This document shows, one piece after another, positions 35,693 to 44,452 of a stretch of 44,452 nt of DNA; positions within the stretch are counted from its first letter, which is position 1; each line of letters begins with the position of its first letter. The notes below the pieces were generated by a model. It searched no databases. It was not told the DNA's origin and worked only from the letters and a program-made list of their open reading frames with translations. The position numbers were made by a program, and so were the translations under genes. Origin of the DNA: Candidatus Krumholzibacteriota bacterium (lineage in GTDB: Bacteria > Krumholzibacteriota > Krumholzibacteriia > Krumholzibacteriales > Krumholzibacteriaceae); contig JAUWCL010000028.1 of assembly GCA_030609325.1 (NCBI GenBank), forward strand, positions 1-44,452. The letters are read 5' to 3'.

Positions 35693-36750
35693 TCCTGCAC
35701 CCCCACCCATGTCTCGTTCCAGAACTGCCCGAGAAATCTCATATCGTTCCCGAGGAAACGCCTGATATCGTCGATGCCGTACTTGAGCATCGCGATTCTC
35801 TCTATTCCCATGCCGAACGCGAAACCGGTAACCGCATCGGGATCGTACCCGGCAAACCTGAAGACGTTGGGATGGACCATGCCCGCGCCCATTATCTCGA
35901 TCCAGCCGGTCTTCTGGCAGATCGAACAGCCCTCGCCCTTGCAGCCGAAACATGTCATGTCAGCCTCGGCGCTAGGCTCGGTAAACGGGAAGAAGTGCGG
36001 CCTGAACCTCACCCTGGCATCCGGCCCGAAGAACTGGTTAACGAACCAGGTAATGTCGCTCCGCAGGTCGGCCAGCGAGACATTTTTATCGACGTAGAGC
36101 CCTTCGATCTGGAAAAACTCCGCCGCATGAGACGGATCGGGCGTTTCGTTCCTGTAGACCCTTCCCGGGGATATTATCCGGAGGGGCGGCTCGTTCTTCT
36201 CCATGAACCTCACCTGAACAGGAGAGGTCTGCGTTCTGAGCAGGATGTCCTTGTTTACGTAAAATGTGTCCTGCAGATCGCGCGACGGATGGTCGGCGGG
36301 AAAGTTCAGGGCTTCGAAATTGTAATAATCGAGCTCGACGTCGGGGCCCTCGGCTATCGAGTAGCCCATGCGGTAGAATATCTCCTTGATATCACGGATT
36401 GCCCTGTGGAGTATGTGCAGGCCACCCTCCCAGCTCCTCCTGCCCGGCAGGGTCGGGTCGCCGGGGTAGGGCTCCTCGTCCCCGCACGATCCAGACAACT
36501 CGGCGCATCTGCTGTCGAAAAGGACGCAGAGCTTCTCCTTCCACTCGTTTATCATGCCACCGACGACTGGCCTCTGGTCGGCGGGAAGTTTCCCGATCGA
36601 CCTCAGCGCAGACGTGAGCCTGCCTTTGCGCCCCAGCCAGACGATCCTCGCCCGCTCGAGCGTTTCGAGCTCGGAAGCCTCCGCAATGTCCCGCGACGCC
36701 TCTTCTCCGAGCCTGTCTATGGATTCTCTGTCGGGTATCTCTTCACTCAT
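35689..36750 (-). CDS. pheS: Phenylalanine-tRNA ligase alpha subunit
   Basis: Catalytic subunit of PheRS, 353 residues. N-terminal coiled coil (about 1-85), then class II motifs: motif 1 region HILHRAIRDIKEIFYRMGY, motif 2 RVYRNETPDPSHAAEFFQIEG, and motif 3 GFAFGMGIERIAMLKYG near the C-terminus. The ATG shares one base with the rplT stop (TGATG), with GGGAAG eight bases upstream. Order infC-rpmI-rplT-pheS-pheT is conserved in many bacteria. Confidence 0.97.
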   Translation of the reverse strand: MSEEIPDRESIDRLGEEASRDIAEASELETLERARIVWLGRKGRLTSALRSIGKLPADQRPVVGGMINEWKEKLCVLFDSRCAELSGSCGDEEPYPGDPTLPGRRSWEGGLHILHRAIRDIKEIFYRMGYSIAEGPDVELDYYNFEALNFPADHPSRDLQDTFYVNKDILLRTQTSPVQVRFMEKNEPPLRIISPGRVYRNETPDPSHAAEFFQIEGLYVDKNVSLADLRSDITWFVNQFFGPDARVRFRPHFFPFTEPSAEADMTCFGCKGEGCSICQKTGWIEIMGAGMVHPNVFRFAGYDPDAVTGFAFGMGIERIAMLKYGIDDIRRFLGNDMRFLGQFWNETWVGVQE

Positions 36751-37103
36751 CAAAGAGCTTCCCTGGCGATATCGGCCAGTCTCGCGAATCCTTCCGAGTC
36801 GTTGACCGCTATCTCGGAGAGCTGCTTCCGGTTAATCTCTATATCAGACTTCTTCAGTCCGTTGATGAACCGGCTGTAACTCATTCCGTTCATCCTGGCC
36901 GCGGCGTTGATGCGCGCGATCCAAAGCTTCCGAAAATCTCTCTTGCGGGTACGGCGGTCGCGATACGCGTACGACAAGGCTCTGTCGACCGCTTCGCGGG
37001 CGCTTCTGTATAGATTGCCACGCCCGCCCGTAAAGCCCTTGGCCTGTTTGAGTACCTTTTTCTTTCTCTTGTGCGAAGCTACACTATGCTTTGTCCTCGG
37101 CAT
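36750..37103 (-). CDS. rplT: 50S ribosomal protein L20
   Basis: Binds 23S rRNA early in large-subunit assembly and can repress its own operon in E. coli. A 117-residue, very basic protein beginning [20 protein letters not shown], with [20 protein letters not shown] in the middle; both are diagnostic. The gap to rpmI is 51 bases, with GGGAG upstream of the ATG. Confidence 0.98.
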   Translation of the reverse strand: MPRTKHSVASHKRKKKVLKQAKGFTGGRGNLYRSAREAVDRALSYAYRDRRTRKRDFRKLWIARINAAARMNGMSYSRFINGLKKSDIEINRKQLSEIAVNDSEGFARLADIAREAL

Positions 37104-37154
37104 TGTATTATGTCTCCCTATCTTTTCCTTATTCGATGTGGCGAGGGCGGAAGC

Positions 37155-37349
37155 CTATTTGCCCAGCATACGTCTGATTCTTCCGGCGTCAGCCTTGGCG
37201 GCGATAGTCGTCTTGCGAAGAGTTCTCTTACGCTTCGTGGACTTCTTTGTAAGAATATGGCTGGAATAAGCCCTCTGTCTCCTGATCTTGCCGGTGCCGG
37301 TCAGGCGAAATCTCTTTGCCGCCCCTCTGTTAGTCTTGATCTTTGGCAT
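37155..37349 (-). CDS. rpmI: 50S ribosomal protein L35
   Basis: A 64-residue basic ribosomal protein starting [20 protein letters not shown], the family beginning. The upstream in-frame ATG at 37361 lies in infC and would add four residues (MEKG) that the family does not have. The start overlaps the infC end by 20 bases. Confidence 0.97.
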   Translation of the reverse strand: MPKIKTNRGAAKRFRLTGTGKIRRQRAYSSHILTKKSTKRKRTLRKTTIAAKADAGRIRRMLGK

Positions 37350-37920
37350 CCCCTTCTCCACCCCCTTTTTTCGCTTTTCTATCCGACCGGGAACCCATGA
37401 TCATGGAGATCATCCTCCCCTGTCTTACCGGTTCCTTCTCCACGTGCGCCATATCGGAGAACTTTTCTTCTATCACCTTGAGCATCTTGTAACCGCGCTC
37501 GAGATGTTCCATCTCCCTGCCGCGGAAGACCACCGTGAACTTGACCTTGTCCCGTTGTTCGAGAAATTTCTCTGCGTTCTTCATCTTGAACTGGAGATCG
37601 TGCTCCTCGATCTTCGGCCTGAGCTTGATCTCCTTCAGATGCGTCACATGCTGTTTCTTCTTCGACTCACGAGCCTTCTTGCTCTGCTCGTATTTGAATT
37701 TCCCGAAATCCATGATCTTGCAGACCGGCGGCCTCACGTTGGGGGCGATCTCCACCAGATCGAGTCCCTTCTCCTCTGCTATGGTCCTGGCCTTGTCGGT
37801 GGCCATGACGCCGAGCTGCTCGCCTTCCTCGTCGATGACCCTGATCTCGGGTATGCGGATCATATGATTGACCCTGGTGCGCGGCTCCCGCCTGTCGCTT
37901 CTTCTGAAATTACCTCTGAT
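37330..37920 (-). CDS. infC: Translation initiation factor IF-3, AUC start
   Basis: Binds the 30S subunit and rejects wrong start codons. From the ATC at 37920 the protein has 196 residues. The segment [16 protein letters not shown], which matches the NRIN-EIRAQEVRL start of E. coli IF3, begins before the first ATG (37863), so a start there would cut a conserved part. ATC is the only plausible start: it is six bases after a strong SD, and an in-frame TGA lies two codons upstream. The rest is normal (GVDLVEI-like [15 protein letters not shown], then [15 protein letters not shown], then FRGREM). Non-AUG starts for infC are known to serve autoregulation by IF3. C-terminal tail is Lys/Gly-rich. 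Confidence 0.95.
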   Translation of the reverse strand: MRGNFRRSDRREPRTRVNHMIRIPEIRVIDEEGEQLGVMATDKARTIAEEKGLDLVEIAPNVRPPVCKIMDFGKFKYEQSKKARESKKKQHVTHLKEIKLRPKIEEHDLQFKMKNAEKFLEQRDKVKFTVVFRGREMEHLERGYKMLKVIEEKFSDMAHVEKEPVRQGRMISMIMGSRSDRKAKKGGGEGDAKDQD

Positions 37921-37926
37921 ACTTCA

Positions 37927-37932
37927 CCTCCC
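37927..37932 (-). promoter_or_regulatory. Shine-Dalgarno site that sets the infC AUC start
   Basis: GGGAGG on the minus strand (within GGGAGGTG), six bases before the ATC at 37918-37920. No ATG, GTG or TTG is found at a suitable distance in any frame that continues into IF3. Confidence 0.85.
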
Positions 37933-37945
37933 GCGTTCGGAATAC

Positions 37946-37975
37946 AAAAAGGGCGAGTAGTAGTTTCACCCGCCC
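37946..37975 (-). terminator. Hairpin with U-run between thrS and infC (terminator or attenuator)
   Basis: GGGCGGGT (37968-37975) pairs with ACTCGCCC (37951-37958) in an 8-bp stem with one G-U pair and a 9-base loop, followed by TTTTT (37946-37950). It ends about 26 bases before the infC start. It could end thrS transcripts or attenuate the infC-rpmI-rplT operon. A weak promoter-like pair (TTAATT at 38011-38016 and TCTAAT at 37988-37993, 17 bases apart) lies just upstream. Confidence 0.65.
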
Positions 37976-38077
37976 GGCGTAATCGGAATTAGACGAAACC
38001 CTACTGGTACAATTAAATGACCGTAAGGTGAGGGGCTCTCGCTCCCTGCTTCGATCAAAATCTGATTTTCAGTAATA

Positions 38078-40018
38078 TTATGCTTTCCCTTCTATCTCGT
38101 CAACCAGTTCCTCGATGATTTCATCGAGTTTTCTGGCCCCGAGGCGTCCTTTCTTCTTCGACCTGATATCGAGGGTCCCCTCACCCATCTCCTTCTTCCC
38201 GGCGACGGCCATGTACGGAACCTTCTTGACCTCTGCGTCCCTTATCCGGTAGCCGAGCTTCTCGTCGCGCAGGTCGGCCTCGGCTCTGATTCCCGCCGCG
38301 ATGAGCCTCTCGACACTCTCCCTGGCATAGTCCGTCTGGTCGGGGGAAACCGGTATGACGACGACCTGCACCGGAGCGAGCCAGAGAGGAAATGCCCCTG
38401 CGTAATGCTCGGTAAGGGTGCCGACGAACCTCTCTATAGAGCCCAGAAGTGCCCTGTGGATCATGTAGACGTATTCCTTGTTCCCCTCGCTGGTCACATA
38501 CTTTACATCGAACCGGCGGGGAAGGTTGAAATCGAACTGGATCGTGGTGGCCTGCCAGCTCCTCCCGATCGCGTCGATCAGTTTCAGGTCTATCTTCGGG
38601 CCGTAGAACACCGCCTCTCCGGGCGTCTTCTCGAAGGGGATGTCCCTCTTCTCTATGGCCTTCAGCAGGGCGGCCTCGGCCATCCGCCATTCCTGCTCCG
38701 AGCCGGCGTACTTCTCCATGCTCTCCGGGTCGTGGGCGCTGAGCTCCACCTTGTAGTCGTGGAACCCGAATGTGGTCAGTATCTCGTGTGCGAGATCGAA
38801 GCACTTGTCTATCTCATCGTCGAGCTGCTCCGGGGTGCAGAAGATGTGTGCGTCGTCCTGCGTGAAGCCGCGCACCCTGAGCAGGCCGTGAAGGGTTCCC
38901 GAACGCTCGTTCCTGTAGACGGTCCCGAGCTCGGCATACCTGATCGGAAGATCCCTGTAACTGTGGATCTTGCTCTTGTATATCAGGATGTGGTACGGGC
39001 AGTTCATCGGTTTGAGTACGAATTCCTGATCCCCCTCGCCGCCTATGATGAACATGTTGTCCCTGTAATAGTCCAGGTGGCCCGATGTCTTCCAGAGTTT
39101 GCTGTCGGCGATGTGCGGGGTCATTATCACACCGTAGCCGTTGCGCCTGTGCAGGTCCTTCCAGTAGTTCTCTATCGTCTCTCGGAGGATATATCCCTTC
39201 GGGTACCAGAAGACGAGGCCGCCTCCCGCCTCCTCCTTTATATCGAAGAGCTCGAGCTGGGGCCCGAGCTTGCGGTGGTCGCGTTTCTTCGCCTCTTCGC
39301 GGCGATCGAGCTCGGTCTTGAGATCATCCGCGCTGAAGAAGGAAGTACCGTAGATCCTCTGCAGCATCTCCCTCTTCTCGTCACCTCGCCAGTAGGCGCC
39401 GGCGAGCGAGGTCAGCTTGTAGTTCTTCAGAAACTTCACGTCCGGAACGTGAGGACCAATGCAGAGGTCTGTGAATTCCCCCAGCCTGTAGATCGACACC
39501 TCGTCGTCCTCGAGATCGTTTATCATCTCGACTTTGAACGGCTGATCAAGCTTCTCGAAGAGAGCAATCGCCTCGTCTCTCGAAAGGACCTCACGCTCGA
39601 ACTTCAGGCCTCCTGCCTCGAGGAGTTCCTTCATCTTTTTTTCGATCCGCTCGAGATCTTCGGGAGTCAGCCTCCGATCGAGCAGGATGTCGTAATAGAA
39701 GCCGTCCCTGATCGACGGGCCGATGGCGAACTTCACACCGGCGAAGAGCTTCTGCAAGGCCAGCGCCATCAGGTGTGAGAAGCTGTGCCTGAGCTCGTCG
39801 AGCGAACCCTCCGATCCTGCCAGGATGACCTCGAAGTCGCCACCCTCCTCGACCGTCTGCTGGAGGTCGTAGGTGCGGCCGCCGATGCGTGCCGCTATCG
39901 CCTTTTTCCTTACCGACTGGGGCAGTCCCGAGACTATCTCCATGATCGGGGTGCCGTCGGCGATTTCCTGCTTCGATCCGTCCGGATAAGTGATCTCAAT
40001 CATGTCCAGATTATCCAT
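38078..40018 (-). CDS. thrS: Threonine-tRNA ligase
   Basis: Charges tRNA-Thr. From the ATG at 40018 the protein has 646 residues. TGS domain at the N-terminus (IEITYPDGSKQEIADG), editing domain with the HSFSHL and DLCIGPHVP metal motifs, class II catalytic core (MNCPYHI with the zinc Cys, YRNERSGTLHGLLRVRGFTQDD) and C-terminal anticodon-binding domain. A start at 40003 (MIEITYPDG) fits other ThrRS proteins equally well. The open frame to 40096 runs through tRNA-Val and is not real. The gene begins about 33 bases after tRNA-Val; no T-box or other leader fits in that space. Confidence 0.97.
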   Translation of the reverse strand: MDNLDMIEITYPDGSKQEIADGTPIMEIVSGLPQSVRKKAIAARIGGRTYDLQQTVEEGGDFEVILAGSEGSLDELRHSFSHLMALALQKLFAGVKFAIGPSIRDGFYYDILLDRRLTPEDLERIEKKMKELLEAGGLKFEREVLSRDEAIALFEKLDQPFKVEMINDLEDDEVSIYRLGEFTDLCIGPHVPDVKFLKNYKLTSLAGAYWRGDEKREMLQRIYGTSFFSADDLKTELDRREEAKKRDHRKLGPQLELFDIKEEAGGGLVFWYPKGYILRETIENYWKDLHRRNGYGVIMTPHIADSKLWKTSGHLDYYRDNMFIIGGEGDQEFVLKPMNCPYHILIYKSKIHSYRDLPIRYAELGTVYRNERSGTLHGLLRVRGFTQDDAHIFCTPEQLDDEIDKCFDLAHEILTTFGFHDYKVELSAHDPESMEKYAGSEQEWRMAEAALLKAIEKRDIPFEKTPGEAVFYGPKIDLKLIDAIGRSWQATTIQFDFNLPRRFDVKYVTSEGNKEYVYMIHRALLGSIERFVGTLTEHYAGAFPLWLAPVQVVVIPVSPDQTDYARESVERLIAAGIRAEADLRDEKLGYRIRDAEVKKVPYMAVAGKKEMGEGTLDIRSKKKGRLGARKLDEIIEELVDEIEGKA

Positions 40019-40051
40019 CCTGAAGGGAAAGCCGAGTTTGCTGCAGTTGAA

Positions 40052-40128
40052 TGGTGGGCGATACTGGAATTGAACCAGTGACCTCTTGCATGTCAAGCAA
40101 GCACTCTAACCATCTGAGCTAATCGCCC
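40052..40128 (-). tRNA. tRNA-Val (anticodon GAC)
   Basis: Cloverleaf: acceptor GGGCGAT paired with ATCGCCC, anticodon stem CTTGC with loop TTGACAT (anticodon GAC, codon GTC), T-arm ACTGG-TTCAATT-CCAGT. Encoded CCA at 40052-40054 after discriminator A. It has its own strong promoter and is followed by thrS. Confidence 0.96.
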
Positions 40129-40149
40129 ACACTGCAATCTTCAGGCAGT

Positions 40150-40178
40150 AGTATAGTAACCGATATTCGGTATTGCAA
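40150..40178 (-). promoter_or_regulatory. Sigma-70-type promoter for tRNA-Val and thrS, with internal inverted repeat
   Basis: TTGCAA (40173-40178) and TATACT (40150-40155) separated by exactly 17 bases; start expected about 15 bases before tRNA-Val. The spacer contains the inverted repeat ACCGA-ATA-TCGGT (40159-40171), which could be an operator or chance. Confidence 0.65.
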
Positions 40179-40194
40179 CCGCATTTTCAAGAGG

Positions 40195-42123
<1,929 letters not shown>

Positions 42124-42298
42124 TCACTCCTTCAAATGGGTATTTCATTTGTTACTAACCATTTACACAATACATCAATTTCCGTGCCATAACCGGTCAG
42201 GCTGGTACATTATTAACTTATTGAAATCATAGAAGTTAGAACGGTTTTTACAGGAAGGCCGTTTCCGCTCTAAAAACGATGGCAGTCCGGCCTGTCAA

Positions 42299-42327
42299 GC
42301 CTGCCATAATGACATGTCATGTCAGGC
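42299..42327 (-). repeat. Nested inverted repeat upstream of dnaK
   Basis: GCCTGACA (42320-42327) and TGGCAGGC (42299-42306) pair at seven of eight positions around a perfect 12-bp palindrome ATGACATGTCAT (42309-42320). There is no U-run, so it is not a simple terminator for the 103-residue gene. It may be an operator in the dnaK promoter region. Confidence 0.5.
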
Positions 42328-42338
42328 CGCCACGTGAA

Positions 42339-42650
42339 TTATTCCGCGGTGTCATCAGGGTCTTCTGCAAAACGACAGTATATGTCGCCGCTCTCCATCC
42401 TCAGGAGAAACTCGTAGCATATCTCGTAATTACGCTTCGCGAGGTCACCGTAGTCGTAGTATATGCATCTCCCGCGCTTGTAGCAGCGGTTTCTCTCGCG
42501 GCACATCTCCAGGTGCTGGGCAAGCCATGATGTGAGGTATTCCTCATCGCCCACCTCCCAGCGTCTTCTGCCGCTTTCCAGATCGTGATCGTGATGATAC
42601 GGCAGTAGCTGCTTCCTGAGATCTTTTACGAGTTTTTTCAGTTCCTTCAT
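42339..42650 (-). CDS. Small Cys-rich protein of unknown function
   Basis: A 103-residue soluble protein that I do not recognise. The N-terminus is basic (KELKKLVKDLRKQ), then a His-rich stretch (PYHHDHD, 17-23), then five cysteines: 50, 56 and 62 at exact six-residue spacing (C-x5-C-x5-C), 78 and 92. The C-terminus is acidic. His46 and the first three Cys lie in HLEMCRERNRCYKRGRC, a possible metal site. No signal or membrane segment. It lies between the nucleotidyltransferase and dnaK in the same direction, with spacers of 200 bases or more on each side. Confidence 0.65.
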   Translation of the reverse strand: MKELKKLVKDLRKQLLPYHHDHDLESGRRRWEVGDEEYLTSWLAQHLEMCRERNRCYKRGRCIYYDYGDLAKRNYEICYEFLLRMESGDIYCRFAEDPDDTAE

Positions 42651-42719
42651 GATCCTGTTCGGCCCATCTTTCCATCAGCCCGAAAAGCCTCATTCACTTT
42701 AAACGATTATCTCATTGAC

Positions 42720-42743
42720 AATATAGGTGTTTCTCCCTATATT
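42720..42743. repeat. 8-bp AT-rich inverted repeat in a 205-base gap
   Basis: AATATAGG (42720-42727) pairs with CCTATATT (42736-42743), loop of eight, and is followed on the plus strand by TTTT. There is no plus-strand gene to end here, so a role as a transcription terminator is doubtful. The rest of the 205-base gap (42651-42855) holds GC-rich complementary runs but no recognised RNA. Confidence 0.4.
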
Positions 42744-42855
42744 TTTGTCAGCCGGGGAGGGTTCCCGTGATTACCCTTTGCCCCTAACGGTTTTACTCGG
42801 CCGGACTCAGGTCGAGCAATACCCCTGACACCAGGTTGCGGGAGCCCGTCCCTTT

Positions 42856-44223
42856 TCATATCCTCTTCCAGTCCCTTATCAGCTCTTCCAGCTTCTCCCT
42901 GCTGTTGTATTCCGGATGGTCCAGCACCGCCTCGAGCAGCCCGTCGAGTATCACACCGACCTCCGGTCCGGACTCCATCCCGGCGATCTCCATCACATCG
43001 GTGCCGGTAACAGCGAGGTCACTCCTCTTGAAGGCAGTTTCCTCGAGCATCACTTTGTCGATGCGCCCCCTCGAGTACTCGACCTCTTTATCGATCCCCC
43101 CGTCGCCCCGCGAATCCCCGTCGGCTTTTCTTATCTCGAAGAGATCGTCGAGGTTTTCAGGTCCCACCCTCGCTATGAACCTTCTCACCGCCGAGTCAGA
43201 CCACTCTTCGGTGATCATGAACATGTGGTTAACTATCAGATGCTTCGCGCCGATCACGAACGAGACGGGGAATACGAGTCTCGTGAGAATCTCCCCGGCG
43301 AGTCTCGCGCTCTCTTCCTCGTGCCCGTAGAATACTGTTCGCCCGTCGAGCGCCATCTTCATCTTCGGCTTGCCGAGATCGTGGAGAAGTGCGCACCACC
43401 GGATCAGGAGCTCCTTCTCTGCGATGTCGCAGCTCTTGACGCTGTGGTGGAAGACGTCGTCGGGGTGGAATTCGTTCTGCTCGATGCCCCAGGCAACGTC
43501 GAGCTCGGGGATAACGAGGGGCAGGATACCTGTCTCGTGCATGAATATGTAGCCGTCGCCCGGCCTGTCGGCGAGGAGCATCATCTTGTTCAGCTCGTCC
43601 CTTACTCGCTCCATCGAGACCGTTGCGAGAAGATCCCTGTCTCTTTCCATCAGCGCTCTCGTCCCTCTCTCCACCTCCAGACCGAACCTCGCCATGAACT
43701 GTACGCCCCTCAGTATCCTCAGGGGATCCTCAACGAACGAGGTATCCCTGTTTACCCTCAGTATCCTCTTCTCGAGATCTTCGGCTCCGCCGAGAGGATC
43801 GACCAGCTCAAAATCCCTCAGGCTGAGGGCCATCGAGTTGACGGTGAAGTCCCTGCGCTCCAGGTCGGAGTCCACTGGAAGGTCGGGATCGGATACGACC
43901 TTGAAGTCCCTGTGTCCTGGGCCGGTAGAAATCTCCGATCTCGGAATGGCGATATCGACGGTAAGGTCCTCGGGGGTCCTGAACTTTATCACGCCGAACG
44001 ACTTTCCGACCAGATCGGCCCTGCCGATCTTCTCGAGCAGTGCGAGAAGGGCATCTTTGTCGATGCCCGATACGATATAGTCAAAATCGAGCGTCTCGTG
44101 CGCCCTGTCGAGAAACAGGTCGCGCACGACGCCTCCCACAAGGTATAGCTCGCACCTGTCGAGGATCTCTTCCTCCCAGTGAAAAAGCTCCCTGTCTAGT
44201 GTTATTCCACGTTTCCCGCTCAT
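42856..44223 (-). CDS. CCA tRNA nucleotidyltransferase or poly(A) polymerase, class II
   Basis: A 455-residue class II nucleotidyltransferase with a C-terminal HD domain. LVGGVVRDLFL (28-38) is followed by the catalytic DxD (Asp46 and Asp48 in LDFDY), then RRDFTVNSMAL and the helix EDPLRILRGVQFMARF. HD motif LLHDLGKPKMKM follows at about 250. Class II CCA-adding enzymes and bacterial poly(A) polymerases cannot be separated by these motifs; both are possible. The start ATG 44223 avoids an upstream frame that runs into tRNA-Leu. It begins about 43 bases after tRNA-Leu, which does not encode CCA. Confidence 0.9.
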   Translation of the reverse strand: MSGKRGITLDRELFHWEEEILDRCELYLVGGVVRDLFLDRAHETLDFDYIVSGIDKDALLALLEKIGRADLVGKSFGVIKFRTPEDLTVDIAIPRSEISTGPGHRDFKVVSDPDLPVDSDLERRDFTVNSMALSLRDFELVDPLGGAEDLEKRILRVNRDTSFVEDPLRILRGVQFMARFGLEVERGTRALMERDRDLLATVSMERVRDELNKMMLLADRPGDGYIFMHETGILPLVIPELDVAWGIEQNEFHPDDVFHHSVKSCDIAEKELLIRWCALLHDLGKPKMKMALDGRTVFYGHEEESARLAGEILTRLVFPVSFVIGAKHLIVNHMFMITEEWSDSAVRRFIARVGPENLDDLFEIRKADGDSRGDGGIDKEVEYSRGRIDKVMLEETAFKRSDLAVTGTDVMEIAGMESGPEVGVILDGLLEAVLDHPEYNSREKLEELIRDWKRI

Positions 44224-44266
44224 ATTGAACTGTCCCGCGTGCTGTCGCCGGCTGGTCGAAACCGAA

Positions 44267-44351
44267 TGCCGGGGGCGGGACTCGAACCCGCACGAAGCCA
44301 CGCTCCAGCGGATTTTAAGTCCGCTGCGTCTACCAGTTCCGCCACCCCGGC
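44267..44351 (-). tRNA. tRNA-Leu (anticodon UAA)
   Basis: An 85-base type II tRNA: acceptor GCCGGGG paired with CCCCGGC, D-arm GGCGGAACTGGTAGACGC, anticodon stem GCGGA with loop CTTAAAA (anticodon TAA, codon TTA), a variable arm TGGAGCGTGGCTTCGTG and T-arm GCGGG-TTCGAGT-CCCGC. Discriminator A at 44267. CCA is not encoded. Confidence 0.96.
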
Positions 44352-44369
44352 AATTCCATTGTCAACGAT

Positions 44370-44398
44370 AAGATAGCACAATCGCCGAATTGCGGGAA
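44370..44398 (-). promoter_or_regulatory. Possible promoter for tRNA-Leu
   Basis: An extended -10 (TGC before TATCTT, 44370-44375) sits about 19 bases before the tRNA. The -35 at 17 bases distance is poor (TTCCCG). Likely but weak by sequence. Confidence 0.35.
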
Positions 44399-44452
44399 AA
44401 GGAATTGTGAGGAATGGAATGGTTCTTGTGTCTAATCAGTATCGTCTGAATA

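Noticed and set aside
35693-35953. Upstream extension of pheT by 87 codons
   Set aside because: It is pheS read in another frame; the GTG at 35692 overlaps the pheS stop by four bases and gives the normal PheT start.
40019-40096. Upstream extension of thrS by 26 codons
   Set aside because: It runs through tRNA-Val and has no family similarity; the TGS domain starts at 40003-40018.
42651-42855. Possible riboswitch (c-di-GMP type) in the gap before the 103-residue gene
   Set aside because: Some GC-rich complementary runs are present, but the conserved core of known riboswitches is not; no support.
44224-44301. Upstream extension of the nucleotidyltransferase into tRNA-Leu
   Set aside because: It reads tRNA sequence; the ATG at 44223 gives a normal start.

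Overview
The window reads as a continuous stretch of chromosome from a diderm bacterium. All 40 protein genes, three tRNAs and a probable 6S RNA that I can support lie on the minus strand, so transcription runs from high to low coordinates. Outer-membrane functions (an LptE-like lipoprotein, a Wza-type export protein, several Sec or lipoprotein signals) point to a Gram-negative envelope. A secreted M28 peptidase with a C-terminal sorting-type domain, FN3 lipoproteins, sigma-54 regulation, a 6S RNA after zapA and an AUC start for infC suggest a lineage near the FCB group or the former Deltaproteobacteria. A little-cultured phylum (Krumholzibacteriota, Eisenbacteria or Latescibacterota type) is my guess, not proven by the sequence.

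Right part (about 44.4 to 21.4 kb), housekeeping: tRNA-Leu and a CCA-adding or poly(A) polymerase, a small Cys-rich unknown protein, dnaK, tRNA-Val and thrS, then infC-rpmI-rplT-pheS-pheT, a ZapB-like coiled coil, zapA, a candidate 6S RNA, RNase Y, YmdB-type phosphodiesterase, folD, xseA, xseB, ispA, a PAP2-like membrane protein, dxs, nadK, recN and tRNA-Arg. Most gene pairs are tightly packed or overlap by 1 to 34 bases, as in long operons. This is a familiar synteny, with tlyA missing from its usual place between dxs and nadK.

Middle part (about 21.4 to 8.4 kb), surface and secretion: a secreted M28 peptidase, two small membrane proteins, a GAF-GGDEF diguanylate cyclase, then an exopolysaccharide assembly operon: UDP-sugar dehydrogenase, UDP-sugar epimerase, Wza-like exporter, Wzz-like co-polymerase, separate BY-kinase, a periplasmic or membrane protein with an internal duplication, an FN3 lipoprotein, and an initiating sugar transferase. 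No flippase, polymerase or further glycosyltransferase is present, so those must be elsewhere.

Left part (8.4 to 0.1 kb): a sensor kinase and its sigma-54 activating response regulator are followed without a break by lptE, holA, thioredoxin, a TusA-like protein that lacks the catalytic cysteine, and leuS. Two near-consensus sigma-54 promoters, one before the sugar transferase and one before the diguanylate cyclase, suggest a single circuit: sensor kinase, sigma-54 activator, c-di-GMP synthesis and polysaccharide initiation. That circuit is the most interesting inference in the window. Other notable points are an AUC start codon for infC, a recN stop codon lying inside the D-arm of tRNA-Arg, a Cys cluster in the kinase sensor domain, and a basic insertion in the sugar transferase catalytic domain.
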